From: Epiperipatus broadwayi
Lineage: Eukaryota; Onychophora; Udeonychophora; Euonychophora; Peripatidae
DNA length: 64,000 bases
Assembly: GCA_028023455.1 (NCBI GenBank)
Contig: JAQFVV010006221.1
Coordinates: forward strand, 5,997,011 to 6,061,010
Reading direction: 5' to 3'
Shown in pieces: positions 53,441-62,180 of the stretch. The notes beneath the pieces were generated by a model. That model was not told the origin of the DNA. It searched no databases and saw only the letters and a program-made list of their open reading frames with translations. Every line of letters begins with the position of its first letter. Positions within the stretch are counted from its first letter, which is position 1. The position numbers and the translations under genes are program-made.

Positions 53441-55247
53441 GAAAAAAAATCTCTCGATTTGCTAGGAGATTCTCTATGATCTGAATGTATGCCAAAGGAA
53501 CATGAAGAGCCTCTAGTTCACCAAGTAGTACATCTATTCGGACAGAGTCAAAAGCCCCGGCAAAGTCTAGTTGGACTGCGACTGGCCGGGATTGTTTTGT
53601 TCTACGGATATGATCAACGAGGAGTCGAAATCGGCTTACAGCATCGCCAGTCGATGAACCCCTCTTAGCATATTGATGCCTGGAAAGTTTTGATATGATT
53701 TTCTCTTGAATTTTATCTTTTATAATGCTTTCGATAATTTTGATTAGGAGAGGAACCATGGATATTGGCCTAATGTTATTTAAGTCTACAGGTAAATCTT
53801 TCTTTTTTATGAAAGGGACCACTGATATAGGATATATCCCTGGAAGATGTAGGCTATCAGTGGCTAAGAGATCAATGATTCCCCTTGTAACATGTATGGT
53901 AAATTTTTCCAAGTGTAACAGAAGAAATCTAGGAATTCCGTGCATGCCGGGATGAGTGTGTTCAGGCAGGCTTTTAATTTTGGAGATGATATCAGCTTCA
54001 GTAATGCTGTGAGAGTTATTTGAGTCTTTCACAAATTTGTGTCGTCTGGCAACAGTTCCAATGGGCTGCAGTTTGGTGGAATAATAATCCCTAATTTTGT
54101 TAAGCATACTGATGCCAGAGTAAGTAATACCGTCAAGGCACAAAGAGGAGGGTGTGTGATTTCTTTTTCCTGACCCGAGGGCCCATCTGATATAACCTGG
54201 AGTCCAACAATCTTGTTGTTCCAGATAATTGCGTGCTCGCTTAATACGAATATATTCCACAAGAGTCATTCTGGTTTGTTTATATGTATGTTTTAGGAGT
54301 AGAATTTGTGGGATGTTGTGTTCTGTAACTTGGATGCTTTTCAGTTCAGATGTAGTCCGATCAAGTTCTGAGAGTAATCTTAATGGCCCTTTCTGGTATC
54401 TATTGTATTGGTTAATAAACTTTTGTGTTGTGGTTATAAATGTATTCCATCCTTGTAATGCTGGTAGATTCCATATCTTCTGTTCTTGAAAGGTGATGTA
54501 TATATCTGAGATTAATTGGGGGGGCACATTGTGCCTGTTGAGTAATCTCATCATCCGGGGGAGGTTGGTTGATGTATGAAGTTGTGGTTGCAATTTGATG
54601 GTAGCTTGAACAGCGAGATGATCTGAAAAGGCAATAGGCCAGAGCTGTGTATCTATGAACGAGATCATTTCAGGAGAGTAGAATATGAGGTCTATGAGCG
54701 AGTGAGTACTTCTGGTATAGAAAGAGAAGGCTCCTTCATGAAAGAGTGCTTTCCCACTGTGTATGTTTCTAGCAACCATCTTTAAATATTTTTTCTCAAA
54801 ATTGTCAAAAGTGTGGTTGAAATCACCAAGCCAGATAACTGGGCTAGGGTTCGATCTAATTGCTATGTTTATATTATGTATAACTTTGTGTACTATTTGT
54901 TCATCTTTAACCAGATACACATTGATAAGAGTGAACAGAAAACCCTGGATTTGTATAGTAGCAATAATGCAATTGGTATCTATGTGCAGGATTTTGAAGA
55001 AGTCAATAATTGAATTTCTATTGATGATGAGAGCAACCCCAGTGGTAGCTGAGATGGAGAAAGAGTAAATAAAGTAACCAAAGCTCTCAATTGTTTTTAT
55101 TATCGTGGGGTCTGTGTGAAGGTGAAGCTTAGTTTCTGATAAGCAAAGTATATCTGGTTTTTGGAGTTTGAACCAATGTGAGATAGCAAACGCCCTGTCT
55201 TTGGAGTTAAGCCCCCTGACGTTGAGTGACGTTATTGTGAATGACAT
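53436..55247 (-). CDS. LINE ORF2, first part: AP endonuclease and N-terminal half of reverse transcriptase
   Basis: Frame of 603 residues beginning MSFTITSLNVRGLN. The APE-type endonuclease, which nicks the target to prime reverse transcription, shows N9, E38 (LSETK), GDFN with D142 and N144, SLIDLIF with D186, and SDH at 208-210, so the visible catalytic set is complete. The reverse transcriptase begins in the second half: HGIPRFLLLHL, NNIRPISMVPLLIKIIES, QYAKRGSSTGDAV, and the first catalytic aspartate D561 in QLDFAGAFDSV. The frame ends early at REIFFL because of an A8 run (plus strand 53442-53449). Reading continues directly in another frame with GFKPCISIPQGSPLS, leaving only a one-step frameshift between the halves. 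Confidence 0.9.
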   Translation of the reverse strand: MSFTITSLNVRGLNSKDRAFAISHWFKLQKPDILCLSETKLHLHTDPTIIKTIESFGYFIYSFSISATTGVALIINRNSIIDFFKILHIDTNCIIATIQIQGFLFTLINVYLVKDEQIVHKVIHNINIAIRSNPSPVIWLGDFNHTFDNFEKKYLKMVARNIHSGKALFHEGAFSFYTRSTHSLIDLIFYSPEMISFIDTQLWPIAFSDHLAVQATIKLQPQLHTSTNLPRMMRLLNRHNVPPQLISDIYITFQEQKIWNLPALQGWNTFITTTQKFINQYNRYQKGPLRLLSELDRTTSELKSIQVTEHNIPQILLLKHTYKQTRMTLVEYIRIKRARNYLEQQDCWTPGYIRWALGSGKRNHTPSSLCLDGITYSGISMLNKIRDYYSTKLQPIGTVARRHKFVKDSNNSHSITEADIISKIKSLPEHTHPGMHGIPRFLLLHLEKFTIHVTRGIIDLLATDSLHLPGIYPISVVPFIKKKDLPVDLNNIRPISMVPLLIKIIESIIKDKIQEKIISKLSRHQYAKRGSSTGDAVSRFRLLVDHIRRTKQSRPVAVQLDFAGAFDSVRIDVLLGELEALHVPLAYIQIIENLLANREIFFL

Positions 55248-55356
55248 TTTGAAGTAGGTTGCTTGGTTTCTTGTTCATTAGCTAGAATACTTGCAGTGAG
55301 CTGGTAGTCTTTTTGCGTTAGGCAGACTTCAGGATCAGTTGATGGGATCCATAATG

Positions 55357-57615
55357 TTAAATCTTGGGGGCTATTTGCCCAGAGGTATTAGCTTCAGGTT
55401 GGGTATGATATGAGTTTGATGTATTGTCATTATCTGATTTTAGGGATTCATCTTTCCATTTTTTATAGTTGGGACTAGCATTGCACTGTATGTCATCAGA
55501 GGTTGAGGTGGTCTCATTTGAATCGATATTTCCGCTATTGTTATTGTTGTGAACAAAGGTGGTGGATTGTGTGTTTCTGTTGTGGCGCTTTTTCCTTTTG
55601 CGTGGTGTGGTGAAGGGTTTAGGGACATGGTCAGGCCCAGACTCTGTGAGGCTTGCAGTTTCTTCTTGCCTAGTTTCAGCATCCGTTTCTTCTTGCTCAA
55701 AGTCAGAACAAGTGTCTGTTGAAGAGAAATAAGTTTTGCTTGTCTTGTTTTGACGTGTTTGGTGGCATCCCTGTGGGTTGGTTTCTTGGCATTGGTTTTG
55801 ATCTTTTATGTTGTTTTGATGAGAATCATTTGTTGACTGATTATATGTTTTCAGCTTGATAGAAGTCTCATGCTCTAAATTTATATCTTGATTATGTTCT
55901 ATTTCGGGTTTTGTCTGTTGCATGTTTTGCTGTTCTTGTATATGCTCTTCTTTTGAACCACACTGATGTGACTGACCCGCAAAGGTACCGCAAGAGGTGC
56001 ATTGTCTGGATGGGCAGTTGCGCAGCAGGTGTCCAGTCTTCCTGCATTCGAAACATTGCGATTCTACTCCCCAGAATGAGATGAAAAGAGGCACTCTTCC
56101 AATACGGATTGTGGGGGGGATATCTAATGGCACTATTCCTTTTTTTAATGTAATTCGAAAGAGTGCTATGTTTTGTGGAACTTCTTCTTGTATTCCAGGG
56201 ACCCTAAGATATTTAAAAGAAGTGACTTGCCCATAAGGCATTAGAAGGTTTTGTAAGTCAGAAATATTGAATCCCAAACCACAATTTTTTACCCTGCCAC
56301 TTATTGAAGTGTCACGGACTATGTTTGGATTGATGGTAATTAGGTATCTGTTATCAAGTATCCTATATTTGTTTTTAAAAGCTTGTTTTGCCATGATGTT
56401 TGTAAACTGGAGGATTATATAACGAGGGTTGGGGTGATATGATACCCTTTGAATCACTTTCCAGAGATCTTGGGCTTTTAGCAGGTCGAAGAGTTTACTG
56501 GTTGGAAAAGGGAATAATCTTAGTAAGTGGTCTGTAGTGGACAGAATGAGTGAGGCTTCATCATTGAAGATAGCGAAAGATTTTAGTAATCCTTGTGGCA
56601 TGGCTTCATTGAATTTGGTAACTGTTTCAGTATAAAGCTGATGATTATTGAGTTGGTCATGAGAACTGTTTGATGGCTCATGTATAAACATTCCTGTGTC
56701 TGATGCCTCATCCAACTCCCCCATCAACTCAATCAATTGTTGTGTGGCTTCATTATTGTCTTGCGGATTATTTGAATTGTGTTTTATGTTTCCTGTTACT
56801 GATTTGTCATTATTGTTTGATTTTACAATGTTTGCATAAGTGTTGGCTGTTATATTATCTTTTTGTGTATAATCTGGTTTAGTTATATATCTTTGTGATT
56901 GCTTAAATTGTTCATTTGTTGTTTTATTGGAATCGTGATTATCATCTTGATGTTTGAAATATCCAATGTTTTGCTTTATTTCAGAGGAAGAGCTGATGTC
57001 TGTAGACTCTTCACTACTAGTGTGATCTGGGTTTTTTGTTTTGTTTTCAGGCACAAGCGTTGATGTGAAACTGGGTTCATAATTTTTTCTCTTGTTCGCG
57101 GAAAGATTAATTTGCTTGATAGAACTCTTCATGGTATTGTATTCTATAACATTCGCATGATTGACGTTAACTGATCGCGTTGTTCTAATTTGCGTTGCTT
57201 TTTGCGTATTTTCGCCGCTGCAGATTTTATGTTTGGCTAAAAAAAATTTTTGTTTTTCATTTAAAGTTGATTTTACAATGTGGTGAGGAGTTAATTCTCC
57301 ATCAGAAGGGTCTTGTAAAGGGTTTCCTTCTGTTTTAAATGTTTTCTCTTTGGTATGAGGAAACTTATCCTTGTCGTTTTCCCTTCGTGTTTGTTTGCCA
57401 AGTTTTAACGTTTTATCGTTCAATGCGCTGGTGTTTATTTTAGAAACACAACATTTTGTTTTTGATAAATTATCTGATTTGTTTTGCTTTGTAATTGGGA
57501 AATTTAAATGTTTATATATTTTTTTCCCCTGACTATCCACTATGGATTTTTGAAGTAATTCACCCCCCTCTTCCATGTTAGTTGTTGAAGGCTTGGAGCC
57601 TTGTAGGCCAGCCAT
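55357..57615 (-). CDS. LINE ORF1 protein (nucleic-acid-binding, zinc knuckles)
   Basis: Uninterrupted frame of 752 residues starting at the ATG whose complement is 57613-57615, about 236 bp inside the element's 5' end. It presumably coats the element RNA in the cytoplasm. Residues 1 to about 340 are polar, rich in Asn, Ser, Lys and Thr, and probably disordered. Residues about 345-520 look like a folded RNA-binding (RRM-like) region. A CX2CX4HX4C knuckle follows at C521, C524, H529 and C534, then a second, altered Cys/His set at C539, C542, H550 and C552. The rest is polar with a basic RKRKKR patch. It is longer than many LINE ORF1 proteins. It ends 109 bp before ORF2, so it is not fused to it. 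Confidence 0.88.
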   Translation of the reverse strand: MAGLQGSKPSTTNMEEGGELLQKSIVDSQGKKIYKHLNFPITKQNKSDNLSKTKCCVSKINTSALNDKTLKLGKQTRRENDKDKFPHTKEKTFKTEGNPLQDPSDGELTPHHIVKSTLNEKQKFFLAKHKICSGENTQKATQIRTTRSVNVNHANVIEYNTMKSSIKQINLSANKRKNYEPSFTSTLVPENKTKNPDHTSSEESTDISSSSEIKQNIGYFKHQDDNHDSNKTTNEQFKQSQRYITKPDYTQKDNITANTYANIVKSNNNDKSVTGNIKHNSNNPQDNNEATQQLIELMGELDEASDTGMFIHEPSNSSHDQLNNHQLYTETVTKFNEAMPQGLLKSFAIFNDEASLILSTTDHLLRLFPFPTSKLFDLLKAQDLWKVIQRVSYHPNPRYIILQFTNIMAKQAFKNKYRILDNRYLITINPNIVRDTSISGRVKNCGLGFNISDLQNLLMPYGQVTSFKYLRVPGIQEEVPQNIALFRITLKKGIVPLDIPPTIRIGRVPLFISFWGVESQCFECRKTGHLLRNCPSRQCTSCGTFAGQSHQCGSKEEHIQEQQNMQQTKPEIEHNQDINLEHETSIKLKTYNQSTNDSHQNNIKDQNQCQETNPQGCHQTRQNKTSKTYFSSTDTCSDFEQEETDAETRQEETASLTESGPDHVPKPFTTPRKRKKRHNRNTQSTTFVHNNNNSGNIDSNETTSTSDDIQCNASPNYKKWKDESLKSDNDNTSNSYHTQPEANTSGQIAPKI

Positions 57616-57867
57616 GAACGTTAGGAGATGACGTTATTCAACTCAATCAATGTGGGATTTAAATCAAGCTTAATGTGAACGTAAATTTTTTAAAAAACAA
57701 ATGTAAACGTGCGGATTAATAAAATTAGTACTTACAGTCTGTTTAAAATCATTTTGAGGCGAAATTCCAGATATTTTATTGTTTCAAAGGTGATATGATT
57801 TGAGCAACGACTGGTCCGTTGAGCCGCTAGAGGTCAGGTAACAGAGCTTTGAAAAGTCTCATCTCTT

Positions 57868-58330
57868 TATCAAGAAATTACTACTTCCACAATTATGTTA
57901 ATGTTTAATGAATATTCTGGAATCTTGTAAAACTTTTCTTTTAGAAAATATTTCACTAAGCACAATACTGTTCATCAAATTCAGTAAAGATAATAAACGA
58001 AGATTAAAGTATGCATATGTACTTTCAACATAAACTGAAGATACTTGATTAATATATGTAATTTGTATGATTTTGGCTCCTAGAAGGAGAATATTAACAT
58101 TTTTTTGTTGTTGTTGCTGTTCATTTATTTTAATTTTGGTTCATTTGTTCACATTTTACTATGGATAGTAGTTTCAATGTATACAGTGATGAGTAATCAT
58201 ACAATTGGGTTTTACTTTGTTGTTCTAACTATCTTGTTATTTCTATTTGGGTTCTGATGCGTCTATGTTGTGCAATATGGTGTGAACATTAGATCTTTCA
58301 CATATTTGTTATCTGATTATTAGCCCCCCC
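57868..58330. other. AT-rich spacer between the two LINEs
   Basis: No gene. It contains a C9 run at about 58324-58332 near the 3' end of the second LINE. It would have been continuous with 51692 before the first LINE inserted. Confidence 0.6.
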
Positions 58331-58593
58331 CCTTTTTGTCTTGTTAGTTTGGCATATTGTATAATGTCCAAGTGTCCCCAAATGTTTTTGACGATGCCAG
58401 GAGTTGGTCTGTCTTCTGGATTTTAATCATTGTTTTGGAAAAAACTTGTTTTATAGTAGGTTGTGGGTGTTCCATGATTAGTTTACAATGTGTAACCCAT
58501 ATGGCATAATTCAAAAATATTGAGAGACATATTACTGGATAGGTTTTAGTATTGATACTATCTTTCAGTGATGACTATCTTGGTGTTGGAGAA

Positions 58594-58657
58594 TATGATT
58601 TCTCGGATCACTCTGAATCTCATAAGTATGATTTCTCGGATCACTCTGAATCTCATA
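58594..58657 (-). repeat. 33-bp tandem duplication inside the second LINE ORF2
   Basis: A 33-bp unit begins at 58594 and again at 58627. It adds 11 codons (MRFRVIREIIL/F twice) without changing the frame. Confidence 0.9.
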
Positions 58658-59373
58658 CATTGTGAGAAAAGGTGTTCCAATGTCTCATCGCTGTTCATGC
58701 AAATGCTGCAAGTAGGGTCTATGTTGTGACCACATTTGTAAAAGAGGAAGTGATTAGTAGGTAGTCCATTAATGTTGTATTTAATGAGGAAGTCTAGGTA
58801 TTTGGCTTCTAGACTCCATCTTTTAAAGTTGGATACCAGTTTCTGATTATTGTAATAAAATGTGTTGATTATAGGATGTAAGATTGGATGGAGGATTGTG
58901 TATGCTTGCCATAATGATATTTTAGAATTGAATGTGGAGTCATTTATTGGGCAGTGCTGTTTGATAAGACTTGTGTTTCTAGTGATCCATGTTTGTCTGT
59001 CTAGCGGGGGTTGGTCAGTGGGTGTTACCTTTTGAAGGAAAGTTTTTTGGAGAATTGTGTTAAAACCATATGATGCTACCAAGTTGTGTATGACATTGTG
59101 GGTTTTTTGGTAAATCAATGCCTAAATGGAGTGAAGAGCAAGACCATTTAGCTTTCTTGGTCGCTGAGTGCCTTTGAGGCTGATCGCGACCGTTTTATCT
59201 TTCCAGAAAAGCTATGAGCACAAGCCATTTATTTTATTTATGAAGCTTTTGTTACATTTGATAAATTGGAAGAAAGTATGCTATTTTTGGCATCACATTC
59301 ATGTTAATTAGTGCTACCTTGCCAGGGAGGGAAGGAAGTGATGAATTTGTTTGTTGTTTCCAGGATGTTATCC

Positions 59374-59439
59374 TGAATCTCTTTGGTCATTGCTGTGGTA
59401 GGGTGTTGAATCTCTTTGGTCATTGCTGTGGTAGGGTGT
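59374..59439 (-). repeat. 33-bp tandem duplication inside the second LINE ORF2
   Basis: Two identical 33-bp units, 59374-59406 and 59407-59439. The duplication is in frame with the surrounding ORF2 reading (block TAMTKEIQ repeated). Confidence 0.9.
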
Positions 59440-59980
59440 TGACTTTCCTTCCTGAAACAATTTGCCAAGAGGCAGACTTGCTGGGGTTGAATTGCAGCCT
59501 GTATTTCTCAGTATAGCGGCTTAATATTGTTTGTAGCAAAGGAATATGTTTTCTTGATGGTAGGATGATCATTACATCATCCATGTAGGCAAACATGTTG
59601 AATTCTCTGCTTAAATTGGGTATAAAAAGACCTGGTAGATTTTTTCCCCAAATCCATCAGGAGAGGATTTATATATGCGATGAAGCATAGGGCACTGAGG
59701 GGGGAACCCTGTGGGAGAGCTTGTGTCAGTTTAAATCGGAGGTGATGTTACCATCCATAATGCTAAAAATTTCCCTGTTGTATAGTAAATTGCTTATGAT
59801 ATGGACAGCAGCTGCAGGAACATCATACTCGGCCAAAATATTTAAGAGTATGTCTATATGTACCGAGTCAAAGGCTGTAGCAATGTCCAGTTGAATAGCT
59901 ATTGGCCCTGACTTCCAGTGGATTCTGACATAATCAATGATGGAGATTATGTTGCCCATTGCATGTGCAGTAGAGGATCC

Positions 59981-60026
59981 CTTCTTGGCATATTGGTTGT
60001 TAGCCTTCTTGGCATATTGGTTGTTG
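59981..60026 (-). repeat. 24-bp tandem duplication inside the second LINE reverse transcriptase
   Basis: CTTCTTGGCATATTGGTTGT occurs at 59981 and again at 60005. It repeats NNQYAKK in frame, next to the conserved YAKKGSS motif of the reverse transcriptase. Confidence 0.9.
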
Positions 60027-61620
60027 TTAGATATGTGCTTTAAGACATTTGGTTGGATGAGGTCTTTGATCATGGACTCTACAATTTTAATTAGCAGGGG
60101 TGTCATGGAAATAGGTCTGATGTTTGAGAGATCCATAACCTGATTTTTTTTTATAAATGGAACTAGCGCCACTGGGTAAAGGTTAGGTATCACTCTATTA
60201 CCAGTTGCTAGGTAATCCACCATCTTCTTCATTATGGGAATTGCAAATTGATTGAGATGTAGGATTAGGAATCTGGGAATCCCATGTAATCCAGGATGTA
60301 CACCATCTGGAAGGGAAGATATTTTCTGTTGAAGTAGGTTTTTTGTGATCCCATGTGGTCCCTGTGGATCAACTTCAGACCAGGATTGTGTGCCATTGAG
60401 GATTGCGGTTTGCATTCTTTGCTGGAAGTGTTCTTTTATTGTGTTCATCATAGGTGTTCCCAGTAAGGTTTTCCCATCTGCAATGATGGCGGTGGTAGTG
60501 GTTTTGTTATTTTTCGCTCCAAGTGCCCATCTCAAGTAGCCTTTTGTCCAGTGGTGTTGTTGTGATAAATAGCATTTGGCTCTCCTAATGGATAGGTATT
60601 CTGCCAGGGATTTTTGTCTTGATTGGTATAGGTTTTTAAGACTATATATATCTTGTGTTTTGATAGGTTGACTTTGGAGCATCTGAAGCTGATTCTCTAT
60701 TTGTAGAAGATCTCTGAAGAGGCTATTAGGGCCTTTGGCTTTCATGGTGTGGTGTTTTAATATTGTCTGTAGGATGCCTATAAATGAAATCAGGCTTCTT
60801 CAGCTGGTCTTGAAAGGATGTTGATTTTGTGAAAATATATATAAGATTCGGACACCATGGCCTCTGTCATGTTTGATTTTGTTACCATCCGCATGGTTTT
60901 GTGAAGAGCCTCTGGGGTTGGGAGGCCAGCCATGGTTTCAAGAGTAACTACAAGGGCCATATGATCCGAAAACGAAACCGGTAAAAGTTTTGCATTTAGA
61001 TGAAAATGTAAATCTGGTGAATAATATAATAGGTCTATTAGGGTTTGGTGGGATTTGGTGTAAAAGGAGTAGGATCTGGGAGGAAGGAATCCTTCCCCAC
61101 ATATCAAGTTTCTATTTATCAGTGGAAGAAATTTTAAGTTAAAGCGACCATATGTGGTGTTAAAATCTCCCAATATAAGAGCCTGATTTGTTGCTAAGGA
61201 TAGCATTTAAAATCTGAATGATTTTGTGATAGATAGTAGGATTGTTTGAAGTGTATATATAAGCTAGATTTATGCTGTAGCCTCAATAGTCTATTTCTAA
61301 TAAGATTAAGTTGTTATACAAATAGAGTATACAGAATTTGTTTGGAGGAAATTTTTTGTTAATTAATACTCCAACCCCTCCAGCTGCTGAATGTCCAACT
61401 GAAAATTTAGTGAAGCCCATAGTGGCAATTAATGTTTCTATTTTAGTGTGTGTTATTATGGAATTTGGTTTCCCCCATTAGAAGGATGTGGGGAGAGTTA
61501 ATGCTTATCCAATTTCTAATTGCGTGAGCACGGGCCAATGAATTGAGGCCATGGACATTAATCCCTGCAATTTTATAGTTCATAATATAGTGTCCCTGGC
61601 CCCTCAGCCATCCCCTGGTC

Positions 61621-61830
61621 TCAGGAAGAATTTGGAAGTAAATGACTATAATTGGTTTCTTGATCTGATGCTTCTTCCAATGAGAGTTGATGTAGATTTG
61701 ATTCCATGAGTACTGGAAGGTCCTCATTTTCCATAGAATCTGGTAATTCCAAATAGGGATCATCTTCCATTGGTGCTGAATCAGTATCAGAGTGCTCAGA
61801 GGTTTTTCTTTTCTTTTTTTCCCATGACAT
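61621..61830 (-). pseudogene. C-terminal remnant of ORF1 of the second LINE
   Basis: Seventy codons beginning with a KKKRK basic patch, then acidic and Ser-rich sequence, ending just before the ORF2 start near 61588. Position and composition match the tail of the first LINE's ORF1 (RKRKKR followed by polar sequence), although the sequence is poorly conserved. The knuckles and the rest of ORF1 are missing, so the element was truncated here. Confidence 0.6.
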
Positions 61831-62119
61831 CTGTGTTTACTTTGTGATTCTTGTGAATCTGGTTTTAATGTAGTTAGTTGTGTTATAAACCCAGAATTCA
61901 TATCGTCTCTGAGCTTGATTTATTGAAATGTAGTTAGATACAGCATAGTTCGCACCATTGTTCTTGTTCATTAAAACAACAAAGCATTTGCAATTATTTT
62001 CTTTTCTCACTCCTACAAATAAAATAAAAACAGCATCATAATACAAAAAGATGTTCCAAATTCAACGTTCATCACTTAAAATCATACTATAATTTACCAG
62101 CAAAGTGTTTGTAATTTTT

Positions 62120-62180
62120 TTCTAAAAATAGAAACATCTCACAATTTACATCTTTATTATGAATATTAAAACAACATCGT
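62120..62180 (-). repeat. Inverted copy of the dispersed repeat at 51158
   Basis: The reverse complement reads GATGTTGTTTTAATATTCAT, then AATAAAGATGTAAATTGTGA, nearly the same as 51165-51210 over about 48 bp. Confidence 0.65.

Larger units (their letters stand above)
51709..57851 (-). mobile_element. Full-length APE-class non-LTR retrotransposon (LINE)
   Basis: A perfect 16-bp direct repeat, AAAAGTCTCATCTCTT, lies at 51693-51708 and 57852-57867 and frames the element as a target-site duplication. The enclosed 6143 bp hold, on the minus strand, a 5' leader of about 236 bp, ORF1, a 109-bp spacer, ORF2 and about 280 bp of 3' sequence. The 3' end has A-rich blocks but no pure poly(A) directly at the boundary. 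An exact target duplication, an intact ORF1 and a single ORF2 frameshift suggest a fairly recent insertion. The RT blocks (PQGSPLS, YMDD, C-terminal CCHC-like motif) point to the Jockey/R1/I/Tx1 side of APE LINEs; the clade is not settled. Confidence 0.88.
58350..61588 (-). pseudogene. LINE ORF2 (endonuclease and reverse transcriptase), frameshifted relic
   Basis: The endonuclease starts MNYKIAGINVHGLNS with GETK at the catalytic Glu site, then GDFNTTY and SDHMALVV at 60790-61206. The reverse transcriptase at 59726-60745 has GLHGIPRFLILHL, NIRPISMTPLLIKIVES, QYAKKGSS and the aspartate block QLDIATAFDSV. PQGSPLSAL and the AYMDDVM active-site box follow in other frames near 59700 and 59590. The Cys/His end CSICMNSDETLEHLFSQC is in 58558-59118, and a last block YAIWVTHCKLI runs on to about 58350. 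At least four frame breaks are present. The gene is not functional as written, although most catalytic residues can still be read. Confidence 0.87.
58330..61850 (-). mobile_element. Second APE-class LINE of a related family, 5'-truncated and decayed
   Basis: Minus-strand relic aligned along its length with the element at 51709-57851. It holds the end of ORF1 (basic and acidic stretches at 61621-61830), then a broken ORF2 running from about 61588 to about 58350. The nucleotide sequence is clearly diverged from the first LINE, so it is a related but distinct family or an old copy. No target duplication was found, and the 5' end is lost within ORF1. Confidence 0.85.
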
